From the NCBI GenBank assembly GCA_001803565.1, contig MHDQ01000070.1, positions 1 through 7,943 on the forward strand: DNA of 7,943 nucleotides. The letters run 5' to 3'. Positions 1 through 6,088 of this stretch are shown here, in pieces (position 1 is the stretch's first letter; every line of letters begins with the position of its first letter). A program made the translations under genes and the position numbers. The notes below the pieces were generated by a model. It was not told where the DNA came from. It was given only the letters and a program-made list of their open reading frames with translations, and did no database searches. The DNA comes from Nitrospinae bacterium RIFCSPLOWO2_12_FULL_45_22. GTDB lineage: Bacteria; 2-12-FULL-45-22.

Positions 1-988
1 AACCTTCCAGGCATCTTGTGGGCAAAAGGAATAGGTCAGCAGCCTGATAGTATTGAGGGAGCTTCGCTTCCGGTATGAACCCTTCGAAACGTATATATGG
101 TTCTAGCCCTAACTGAAAAGTCAAGGATTGTAATTCCGTTTCCAAAGAACCGGCCCCGCCGATAACTAAATAGACATCTTGCCTTTTAGCAACCACCATT
201 GCCATAGCCTTTACCAGGTTATCCAGTCCCATTCGAGGTCCCAGATTTCGTACTGTTAACAGCAAAAAGCCCTCTTCAGGCACTCCTAGCTCTCGCTTGA
301 CAATTTTCCTCCTTTGGTCTGGTAAGGGGATGAATCGTTCAGTATCAACCCCACCTGGGATAAGGGAAATCTTGGAGGCAGGAACCCGATGATATTTTAT
401 GAGTTGTTCCTTAGAGAAGTCACTTAAGACAATTATCTGGTTAGCTGCTTTGAGACAAACCTTTTCGATTATCCGCCTTAGTCCTATATTGAGTTGAATC
501 CAAAACAAGGATAGGGTCTTTTTAAAGAAACCCATACTATTCTCGTCTTTGGTTATCCTAATCTCATATTCTTGAAACCAGAGGGAGTGAAAGGTATAGA
601 CCCTGGGGATATTCCAACTCTTATAGACAGTAAGTACACCCATTGCCGAGAGGGGTTGATGAAAATTTATGATATCAAAAGTGTTATCTCTAAGGAGATA
701 TTTAAATTTCCTTCGACACCTCCACAGGAATGAGACAAAAAAGAGGGCTGTAGAGTTCGATACCCCACGGAAACAGTGGAGCACTCCCCCGCCTATCCTA
801 TTTGGGACATTCTCTTCCTTCTCTTCAGTTTTAGTCAAACAATGTACCGCATGACCCTCCCTGGCCAGCCGGCTCATATGTTCGTAAAGTACCCTCTCCG
901 CACCCCCAATCACCTGAGTAGGTGATACATCAGCCACCAATAAGACTCTTAACCTCTTCCCACTTTGTGTCTCTCTTCCTTTGTCCAC
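1..988 (-). CDS. Family 4 glycosyltransferase, 3' end beyond the window
   Basis: Translating the minus strand from a GTG at 988 gives 329 uninterrupted codons to the window edge. The N-terminal Rossmann domain opens with RLRVLLVADVSP and a glycine-rich IGGAERVL (about residues 13-34), the usual first loop of GT-B enzymes. The C-terminal nucleotide-sugar domain shows LIPGGVDTERF (about 209-219), a VYLVIGGAGS strand near 272-281, and DLFLLPTRCLEG at the cut end. That last stretch is the first half of the E-x7-E motif that binds the donor sugar nucleotide. Perhaps 60-80 residues are missing compared with the family. It should be a retaining transferase using an NDP-sugar at the cytoplasmic face of the membrane; the sugar cannot be told. 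It follows the amidotransferase by 43 bases, so it is probably co-transcribed. An in-frame TAA eight codons upstream of the GTG supports this start. Family certain, specificity unknown. Confidence 0.93.
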   Translation of the reverse strand, partial: MDKGRETQSGKRLRVLLVADVSPTQVIGGAERVLYEHMSRLAREGHAVHCLTKTEEKEENVPNRIGGGVLHCFRGVSNSTALFFVSFLWRCRRKFKYLLRDNTFDIINFHQPLSAMGVLTVYKSWNIPRVYTFHSLWFQEYEIRITKDENSMGFFKKTLSLFWIQLNIGLRRIIEKVCLKAANQIIVLSDFSKEQLIKYHRVPASKISLIPGGVDTERFIPLPDQRRKIVKRELGVPEEGFLLLTVRNLGPRMGLDNLVKAMAMVVAKRQDVYLVIGGAGSLETELQSLTFQLGLEPYIRFEGFIPEAKLPQYYQAADLFLLPTRCLEG

Positions 989-992
989 CTGT

Positions 993-998
993 CCCTCC
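993..998 (-). promoter_or_regulatory. Shine-Dalgarno site GGAGGG fixing a GTG start
   Basis: GGAGGG lies 4 bases before the GTG at 988 on the minus strand. No ATG is available in this frame between the upstream stop and the conserved first strand, so this site decides the start of the left-edge glycosyltransferase. Confidence 0.75.
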
Positions 999-1031
999 GG
1001 GTTGTAGCTTTAGGTCGTTTCCGCATCCCCT

Positions 1032-2954
1032 TCAGTCCATATAGATCTGATGCCACAGCTCCAGTGAAATGAGGGCGTAGATCTGATCAGTGAAGTTTTG
1101 CCTCCCATCATAGTGTTGATCCAATACCCATCTGATAAAATCGGGTCGGAAATACCCCCTCTTCTTTATTCTCTCTTCAGATAGTAAATCCAGGGTAAAA
1201 CCTTTAAGCTCATTTTGGAACCACTTTGCTAAGGGCACCATAAATCCCTGCTTCTTACGCTGCAAAATATCTTCTGGGAGAAATCCCTTCAATGCCTTTT
1301 TAAATAGAGATTTAAGTTTTAACCCTTTAAATTTGAGCTCAGCCGGTATGGTAGCAGCAAACTCTATTAACTTATGATCACAGAATGGAACCCTGAGTTC
1401 TAGTGAGTGGGCCATGCTCATCTTATCTCCCATCATCAGTAGGTCATCCGCCAGGTAGGTCTTTATGTCCAGGTAAAATATCTTGTCTAAGATATTCTCG
1501 AGGTTATTCTCGGAATAAAATGCCTTATGGACTTCATAGACAGGAAAATCTTTGGTCTGGGCTAAAAAGTCCTCCGTGAATAACTGTGTCTTCTGACGAT
1601 CGGTCAAAAAAGAGACCCAACTAATGTACCTCTCATCCACAGGAAGGAGACCACCTCTGATAAACCTCTTTATCCAACCCGGGATATTACGGCTTGTGCT
1701 CGATTCAGGAATCACTTCAACACCCCTGGCTAATGACCTCCTTAGCCAGAATGGAAGTTTCGCATATTGTCTGGATACCCGGGCACCCAAATATCTGGGA
1801 TAGCCCCCAAATACCTCATCCCCCCCAATACCGGTCAGAGCCACAGTCACATACTTTCGGGCCGCCTCTGAAACCAGATAGGTAGGAATAGCAGAAGAGT
1901 CAGCAAAAGGCTCATCCAGATGCCAGACAATATTCGGCAATACTTCTATTATGCTGGGGTTAAGAATAAATTCCTGATGTTCTGTGCCAAAGTACTTAGA
2001 GACCTCCTTGCTATATTCTAACTCGTTGTAAGACTTTCCTTCTCTCCCCTCATACCCAATAGAAAAAGTCTTGACCGGATTGGAGGAAAGCTTGCTCATC
2101 ATACCTGCCACAGTGCTGGAATCTATCCCCCCACTGAGAAATACCCCCAACGGAACATCGCTTATCATATGGCTCTCCACAATCTCCTGGAGGATTTCCA
2201 TTATCTGCCGTTTATAATACTCTTCAGCCTCAGCCGGGGTTGCCTGACTACTGGAAACTTGTAATGGAGGGCTAAAGACTAAGTCCCAATATCTTTTAAC
2301 CTCCACCCTCCCCTTCTCCATAGTAAGGATATGGGCAGGGGGTAGTTTCCTTATCCCCTTAAATATGGTAAAGGGACACGGGATATATAAGAAAGTCATG
2401 AAATAAAGGAGGGCCTGGTAATCAACCTCCCTCTCAACCCCGTCATATTCTAAGATAGCCTTTATTTCCGAAGCAAAGACAAACCTTCCATTGTCTTCCA
2501 AATAGTACAATGGCTTAATGCCCAATCTATCCCGGGCCAGAAACAGTCTCTCCTTTGCCTTGTCCCAGATAGCGAAGGCAAACATACCATTCAGCTCATT
2601 TACACAGTCATCACCCATCTCTTCATATAGATGCAAGATTGTTTCTGTGTCTGAATTTGATTTAAACTTATGCCCTTGAGCTTTGAGCTTTGAGCTTAAG
2701 GCTTTATAGTTATAGATCTCGCCATTATACGTTATCCAAATACTCTCATCCTCATTGGACATAGGCTGATGTCCAGCAAGAGAAAGATCAATAATACTCA
2801 ACCTCGTATGCCCCAGAGAAACTTTCAACTTTGATCTTTCACCTTTGAACACAACACAGCCGCTATCATCCGGCCCTCGGTGACGCAATACATTGAGCAT
2901 CTTCGAGAGTACCGTATCATCCAGATTTCCTATAAAGCCACAGATTCCACACAT
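1032..2954 (-). CDS. asnB: Glutamine-dependent asparagine synthase-like amidotransferase
   Basis: 640 residues, a full-length class II glutamine amidotransferase. The start must be this ATG because Cys2 (MCGICGF) is the N-terminal nucleophile that releases ammonia from glutamine. Glutaminase-domain marks are RHRGPDD (24-30), GHTRLSIID (48-56), NGEIYN (77-82) and SDTE (101-104). The synthase domain carries the pyrophosphate loop SGGIDSS (274-280), DEPFADSSAIPTY (347-359), GIGGDEVFGGY (375-385), the GDKMSMAHSLELRVPF segment (509-524) and RKKQGF (566-571). All expected catalytic residues are present. The family makes asparagine from aspartate with ATP. In polysaccharide clusters such proteins often amidate sugar acids or glycan substituents instead, and the neighbouring glycosyltransferases point that way by inference. 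No clear Shine-Dalgarno precedes it; the upstream gene ends 51 bases before, so coupled translation is possible. Two heptamer tracts encode residues about 36-46 and 87-93. The symbol names the family, not a proven role. Confidence 0.95.
   Translation of the reverse strand: MCGICGFIGNLDDTVLSKMLNVLRHRGPDDSGCVVFKGERSKLKVSLGHTRLSIIDLSLAGHQPMSNEDESIWITYNGEIYNYKALSSKLKAQGHKFKSNSDTETILHLYEEMGDDCVNELNGMFAFAIWDKAKERLFLARDRLGIKPLYYLEDNGRFVFASEIKAILEYDGVEREVDYQALLYFMTFLYIPCPFTIFKGIRKLPPAHILTMEKGRVEVKRYWDLVFSPPLQVSSSQATPAEAEEYYKRQIMEILQEIVESHMISDVPLGVFLSGGIDSSTVAGMMSKLSSNPVKTFSIGYEGREGKSYNELEYSKEVSKYFGTEHQEFILNPSIIEVLPNIVWHLDEPFADSSAIPTYLVSEAARKYVTVALTGIGGDEVFGGYPRYLGARVSRQYAKLPFWLRRSLARGVEVIPESSTSRNIPGWIKRFIRGGLLPVDERYISWVSFLTDRQKTQLFTEDFLAQTKDFPVYEVHKAFYSENNLENILDKIFYLDIKTYLADDLLMMGDKMSMAHSLELRVPFCDHKLIEFAATIPAELKFKGLKLKSLFKKALKGFLPEDILQRKKQGFMVPLAKWFQNELKGFTLDLLSEERIKKRGYFRPDFIRWVLDQHYDGRQNFTDQIYALISLELWHQIYMD
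2676..2696 (-). repeat. Three perfect tandem heptamers inside the asparagine synthase gene
   Basis: TTGAGCT is repeated three times without error (AGCTCAA on the coding strand). Because the unit is 7 bases, three units equal seven codons and keep the frame; they encode Ser-Ser-Lys-Leu-Lys-Ala-Gln at about residues 87-93. This lies in the glutaminase domain between NGEIYN and SDTE, where family members vary. Confidence 0.85.
2819..2846 (-). repeat. Degenerate heptamer tract AAAGNNN inside the asparagine synthase gene
   Basis: Four consecutive 7-base units of the form NNNCTTT (AAAGNNN on the coding strand: AAAGGTG, AAAGATC, AAAGTTG, AAAGTTT). They encode the basic stretch KGERSKLKV at about residues 37-45, between HRGPDD and GHTRLSIID, where the family usually has only a short connecting strand. 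Confidence 0.65.
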
Positions 2955-3005
2955 TAGATCAATCGCACAAGCATGTCGGGAAAGGTGTCGGATTCTTCCT
3001 TATCC

Positions 3006-4148
3006 TTAGGATAATTGTAAGAGTTCTTGATAAACTCCTTCTACCTTTCCTACCATAGTGTTAACACTAAACCTTTCCTCTACCACTCTTCTAGCTGTCA
3101 GACCCATCTGGCGGGCCTTATCTCTATGTGTAAGCGAATCAATTATAGCTTCTGATAAGGCCCTCGGCTCTTTAGGCAACACTAGCAGACCCGTTTTTCC
3201 ATTATCCAATAGCTCTGAAATACCATCAATATCGCTGGCTACTATGGGTTTTCTCATTGCCATTGCTTCTAAAAGAACCATAGGCAATCCTTCCAACAAT
3301 GACGGCATAGCTAAAAGGTCTATTGAGGCCAAAATTTCCTTAATGTCCCTCCTGAATCCAGTAAATATTATGTTGTCTCTGACCTTTAATCTTTCACTTT
3401 TAACTGCTAAGCTCTCTTTTAATGGTCCCTCTCCAACAATTAAAAACTTTGTCTCGGGTAATTTCTTTGTAATCAGTGGAACTGCCTCTATTAAGTATTC
3501 AAAGCCCTTCTGCCAGACCAGCCTCCCAATCGCCCCAATAACCGGCACACCATCTCCCAAACCAAATTCTTTCCTGACCCCTGACCCTTGACCCCTAATT
3601 CCCTCACCCTCTATATTATATTCATCAATCTCTATCCCATTATAGATCTTAACTACCTTTTCCGGATCAATCCTATGTTTCTGTATTAGGGTCTGTCGCA
3701 AGGGCTCTGATACCACCATGAATCGGTCAACAAAGCGTTCTGAGAAACGGTCTAAGACTATATATATCAATCTTCTCATTAGCTTCACATCATACCCTTC
3801 AACGGGCATGGCAATAGTCGAAACAACAATAGGAACCCTGGCCCACCTGGCAGCCATTCGGGCAAAAAAATCTGCCCGCCCGCCCTGGCTGTGGACAATA
3901 TCTATCTTCTCCCTTTTCATCAAACCAGCCAGCCGCAAAATAATTCTCAGATTAAATCTATTTCTCATATCTACCGGCTCAAGCTGGGCGCCACTTCCTT
4001 TAATCTCCTCCTCAAATATCCCTCCCGGCAGACAGGCCACTAGAATCCTATATCTATCCCTCGGTAACCTACTGATTAGTTGAGTAAAGACCCTCTCCCC
4101 ACCACCAAATTCTATATTGTCAATCACATAGAGGACCCCATACCTCAT
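3006..4148 (-). CDS. Family 4 glycosyltransferase
   Basis: 380 residues, the usual full length for a GT4 enzyme with GT-B fold. The N-terminal domain starts MRYGVLYVID and has the glycine-rich FGGGERVF (14-21) and IVHSQGGRAD (84-92). The donor domain shows KIYNGIEIDEY (167-177), GAIGRLVWQKGFEYLIEA (205-222), FLIVGEGP (235-242), NIIFTGFRRDI (259-269) and the E-x7-E motif in MPSLLEGLPMVLLEAM with E286 and E294. It should be a retaining transferase using an NDP-sugar at the inner membrane face; sugar and acceptor cannot be read. A G-rich ribosome binding stretch (GGGGGAA) lies about 9 bases before the ATG. Its stop is 51 bases before the amidotransferase. Two heptamer repeat tracts are read in frame, at residues about 184-191 and 250-256; both lie in variable loops and spare the motifs. 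Family assignment is firm. Confidence 0.94.
   Translation of the reverse strand: MRYGVLYVIDNIEFGGGERVFTQLISRLPRDRYRILVACLPGGIFEEEIKGSGAQLEPVDMRNRFNLRIILRLAGLMKREKIDIVHSQGGRADFFARMAARWARVPIVVSTIAMPVEGYDVKLMRRLIYIVLDRFSERFVDRFMVVSEPLRQTLIQKHRIDPEKVVKIYNGIEIDEYNIEGEGIRGQGSGVRKEFGLGDGVPVIGAIGRLVWQKGFEYLIEAVPLITKKLPETKFLIVGEGPLKESLAVKSERLKVRDNIIFTGFRRDIKEILASIDLLAMPSLLEGLPMVLLEAMAMRKPIVASDIDGISELLDNGKTGLLVLPKEPRALSEAIIDSLTHRDKARQMGLTARRVVEERFSVNTMVGKVEGVYQELLQLS
3381..3401 (-). repeat. Degenerate heptamer tract AAAGNNN inside a glycosyltransferase gene
   Basis: Three 7-base units close to NNNCTTT (GACCTTT, AATCTTT, CACTTTT). On the coding strand they give KSERLKV at residues 250-256, between the FLIVGEGP strand and the NIIFTGF strand. 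The encoded peptide closely resembles the GERSKLKV made by the tract at 2819-2846 in the next gene. Confidence 0.6.
3573..3593 (-). repeat. Tandem heptamers GGTCAGG inside a glycosyltransferase gene
   Basis: CCTGACC, CCTGACC and CTTGACC in direct succession (GGTCAGG on the coding strand), with degenerate flanks on the high-coordinate side. They encode Gly-Gln-Gly-Ser-Gly-Val-Arg, within GIRGQGSGVRK at residues 183-193. This lies in the linker after the GIEIDEY motif, before the second Rossmann domain. Confidence 0.8.
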
Positions 4149-4266
4149 AACTCATTTCCCCCGCCTTACCTACTTTATGAACCTAAGCCGGTTTGTTAGC
4201 AAAGACTTCTATTGAGGGTCCGCAGAGGAGTCTCCTTCTGGAGAGATAATATATCGCCTCACAAAT

Positions 4267-4296
4267 AATAAAGAAACTACTCTTTATAAATGTCAA
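4267..4296 (-). promoter_or_regulatory. Possible sigma-70 type promoter before the GT4 gene
   Basis: A perfect TTGACA (4296-4291) is followed after 18 bases by TTTATT (4272-4267), a 4-of-6 match to TATAAT. TATTAT overlaps it at a 20-base spacing. The site lies about 120 bases before the ATG at 4148, in the only sizeable gap between the methyltransferase and the GT4 gene. This rests on pattern matching only, and the -10 element is weak. Confidence 0.3.
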
Positions 4297-4300
4297 CGGT

Positions 4301-4339
4301 CTACCCCCCAGCAATGGGAATTCCGCAGATACCGCACAT
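4301..4339 (-). pseudogene. Relic of the first codons of an asparagine synthase-like gene
   Basis: On the minus strand an ATG at 4339 reads M-C-G-I-C-G-I-P-I-A-G-G and then TAG. The first seven residues are the signature start of glutamine-dependent asparagine synthases, including the Cys2 nucleophile. GAGGGG sits about 8 bases upstream as a ribosome binding site. Nothing further of the family (no HRGPDD) is found before the GT4 gene. The codons differ from those of the intact gene at 2954, and the residues diverge after Cys-Gly, so it is not a recent copy of that start. I read it as the surviving 5' tip of a second amidotransferase gene lost by deletion. The rest of the 4149-4382 gap holds only the possible promoter. 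A chance match is possible because the signature is short. A 67-codon frame from a TTG at 4386 overlaps here and looks non-coding. Confidence 0.5.
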
Positions 4340-4382
4340 TCAAATCCACCCCTCAAGCAAACCATACAAAACCAAACCTCAG

Positions 4383-5234
4383 TCAATTTTTTTTACCAAT
4401 AATTAAAATGTCTCCCCGCAAGTGAGGTATGAGTTCAAATGGAGCTTTTGCTAAGTCAATCAATTTTTGTTTGATATCCTTATATACAAATTCTGTATGA
4501 TCGCTAAAAAATGTTGCATCTATGACTTCGAATCCTCTCTCACCTAATAAATGGTTTAGCTCATCCATTGAATATTCCCTGAAATGTGGACGCCACTCAT
4601 CCTCGGGATTGGAATAACCAACTAGCATAAGGCGATCATAATTCGACCTGCCAATAAGTAATTTAAAAACTGAACCAATCCGTGAAACATTAGGCGTAGT
4701 AATAATAATGACACCTGATGATTTCAAAAGACGATGTGCCTCAGAAAGTAGATGATTTGGATTAGTTAAATGTTCAACAATTTCAGTAGCAAAAATCATA
4801 TCAACACTATTATCTTCAAAAAGTATCCTACTAGTATAAGGTTTTCCTTTCAAATCAGGGTTATCAGGGTCAAGATTTACTGTTTTAATTGTCGCTTTAT
4901 ATCTCTTTTCCATAAGAGTTGTAAATTCTGATGTTATAGATAATCCTACTCCCCAAAAAACGGGGTGAAGGTCATACCGACGGAGTAAATCAGATAATAT
5001 ACAGAGTAAAGTCCCGGGGTAAACGCCAATATCAAGAATTACGGGATGAGCCGAATGAAGATATTTCAATGCAAATCGTAAGGTATGGTAAAACCTTACT
5101 CTATTAAAAAGTGCATAGTGCATCGGCTTTTTCTTCAGTTTTCTCCAAGTATGATCCTCCATGAACTGATTAGGTAACGGTTCCCATTGCTCTATGTATT
5201 TATAAAAATGTTTCCTTTTTAATTTTTTATACAT
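4383..5234 (-). CDS. Class I SAM-dependent methyltransferase
   Basis: 283 residues with the order of a Methyltransf_11-like Rossmann domain after a basic N-terminal region of about 60 residues. Motif I is VILDIGVYPGTL (65-76), whose glycine turn binds S-adenosylmethionine. An acidic stretch NLDPDNPDL (120-128) follows. DMIFATEIVEHL (145-156), with the Glu-His pair, is typical motif III, and SSGVIIITTPN (172-182) is the post-motif strand. HFREYSMDEL (217-226) resembles the lid segment of sugar and small-molecule methyltransferases. Within this cluster it most likely methylates a sugar or the glycan end, by inference; the acceptor cannot be read. No good Shine-Dalgarno is visible before the ATG. 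By eye the gene is AT-richer than its neighbours, so it may have a different origin. Its upstream side is a zone of gene fragments. Family firm, substrate unknown. Confidence 0.88.
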   Translation of the reverse strand: MYKKLKRKHFYKYIEQWEPLPNQFMEDHTWRKLKKKPMHYALFNRVRFYHTLRFALKYLHSAHPVILDIGVYPGTLLCILSDLLRRYDLHPVFWGVGLSITSEFTTLMEKRYKATIKTVNLDPDNPDLKGKPYTSRILFEDNSVDMIFATEIVEHLTNPNHLLSEAHRLLKSSGVIIITTPNVSRIGSVFKLLIGRSNYDRLMLVGYSNPEDEWRPHFREYSMDELNHLLGERGFEVIDATFFSDHTEFVYKDIKQKLIDLAKAPFELIPHLRGDILIIGKKN

Positions 5235-5408
5235 CTTTGCACCAGCTTAGGTCTGGCTCTGAAGCACAAGGAGATTTACATACCCTACCTCAAGGCAAAG
5301 AAGGCCGATATACGACTGTTTACATTTAAAATGTTCAGTAGCAAGGAAGTCTTTGTTTCCGCGGACAATAAAATAATTGTTGCTCGGGTCATTTTCAAAG
5401 GTATGTAA
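5223..5408 (+). pseudogene. Orphan open frame without a start, possible 3' gene fragment
   Basis: A plus-strand frame is open from just after a TAA at 5220-5222 to the TAA at 5406-5408, about 60 codons. From about 5240 it reads like a real protein C-terminus, with alternating charged and hydrophobic residues (for example LKAKKADIRLFTFKMF and SADNKIIVARVIFKGM) and sensible codon use. There is no upstream start with a ribosome binding site, so it would be a 5'-truncated fragment in opposite orientation to the cluster. The exactly opposed minus-strand frame is also open, so the coding sense is not certain. I do not recognise the family. The 5235-5434 gap between the methyltransferase and the glycosyltransferase fragment holds nothing else I can name. 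Confidence 0.3.
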
Positions 5409-5434
5409 GTGGCGATGGTTGCCTCAAAGGTTGA

Positions 5435-5647
5435 TCATAACTCTTGTTTCCCTACCTTGCCGATAATTCCATGATAGATGGCTTTCAAAATTACCTTTAT
5501 CTCTCCAGCATTTATCCCCTTATTTACCAGGAGAGAATCCAGAATAATTTTGGGCAGCCAGAAGAAGGTATACAGAGTTAGAGAGGTTAGCTTCTGCAAA
5601 GTGGAAGCATTCTTTCTTATCAAAAGCAGCTTATTTCCATATTCGTA
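5435..5647 (-). pseudogene. Truncated copy of the 3' end of the family 2 glycosyltransferase
   Basis: The minus strand reads 70 codons plus a stop that align without gaps to the last 70 codons of the intact glycosyltransferase at 6890-7801. By hand count 55 of 70 residues are identical, including KLTSLTLYT, FWLPKII and KAIYHGIIG. The copy is preceded directly by an in-frame TGA (5650-5648) and by the end of the HEPN gene, and it lacks the whole catalytic domain, so it cannot be an active enzyme. At 79% identity it derives from an old duplication or from a paralogue that once stood here, not from a fresh repeat. A short frame from a TTG at 5623 could in principle be translated, but no ribosome binding site is evident. 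It is in the same frame as the HEPN gene, separated only by two stop codons. Confidence 0.85.
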
Positions 5648-5665
5648 TCATTTGTATTCAAGTCG

Positions 5666-6088
5666 TTAGATTTGGTTAAGGATACCCATAATCACATCAC
5701 GATAGATCAGAAAGTCATCAAGATGCCTTTTCAATATGCCGATAACAATGGATTCATCAACCTTGTCATAGCGATGAACCACAATATTTCTAAACTTTGC
5801 CATATCTTCCATCATTTTAAAGATGTCTTCTGCCAAAACACCCTCTTCATAAAGCACCCTGAAGGTATCAGCATAACTCTTGGGGACACGATATTCTTTA
5901 TCCGCTATGATATGGTTAGCAATATCAACGCCTATCTCTACCATCATCTGTAAGGTTCTTTCAACGATCCTCTGCGTTTTCCAATCCTTCTGGTAGTCTT
6001 TTATGGAGATATTCGAAAACTCTTTTACCTGTTTCAAATATTCCTCAAGTTCAGACAGCTTTCTGAGAATAAGGGCCTTATCTATCAA
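5666..6088 (-). CDS. hepT: HEPN-domain toxin of a HepT/MntA type toxin-antitoxin module
   Basis: 140 residues, the usual size for the DUF86/HepT family. The HEPN signature R-x4-H-x-Y is present as RNIVVHRY (residues 100-107), with R100 and H105 expected to form the RNase active site and Y107 the tyrosine that the partner adenylylates in the characterised family. The rest is helical, with the typical LRKLSELEEYLKQ opening and a KDWKTQRIVERTLQMMVEIG helix (about 35-54). In characterised systems HepT cleaves RNA when free and is silenced by MNT-mediated adenylylation. The start is TTG, set by a strong AAAGGAG 8 bases upstream that lies inside the end of the MNT gene. The two genes overlap by 11 bases, indicating coupled translation with the antitoxin first. 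All key residues look intact, so the toxin may be functional. The stop is followed after about 18 bases by the glycosyltransferase fragment. Confidence 0.92.
   Translation of the reverse strand: MIDKALILRKLSELEEYLKQVKEFSNISIKDYQKDWKTQRIVERTLQMMVEIGVDIANHIIADKEYRVPKSYADTFRVLYEEGVLAEDIFKMMEDMAKFRNIVVHRYDKVDESIVIGILKRHLDDFLIYRDVIMGILNQI

Noticed and set aside
2995-3014. Inverted repeat TTATCCT-T-AGGATAA spanning the GT4 stop codon, as a possible terminator.
   Set aside because: The arms leave a loop of one base, are AU-rich, and lack a following U-run. It sits between two genes that look co-transcribed.
3058-3591. A 177-codon open frame on the plus strand.
   Set aside because: It lies entirely antisense to the GT4 gene, whose motifs are all intact. 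The translated peptide has no recognisable domain and no ribosome binding site, so it is a shadow frame.
3718-4083. A 121-codon open frame on the plus strand.
   Set aside because: Antisense to the N-terminal domain of the GT4 enzyme, with no coding signs of its own.
4231-4244. Small hairpin TCTCC-TTCT-GGAGA in the gap before the GT4 gene.
   Set aside because: Only five pairs and no U-tract on either strand; expected by chance.
4183-4386. A 67-codon minus-strand frame from a TTG overlapping the methyltransferase stop.
   Set aside because: Composition is not protein-like, the start is weak, and the asparagine synthase signature lies in a different frame of the same bases, which explains this stretch better.
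5324-5340. Near-palindrome ACATTT-A-AAATGT as a possible operator upstream of the methyltransferase.
   Set aside because: AT-rich and short, without a second copy or a promoter beside it.
5672-5953. A 93-codon plus-strand frame opposite the HEPN gene.
   Set aside because: The minus strand carries the R-x4-H-x-Y motif and a coupled start, while this frame is rich in His and Ile with no domain.
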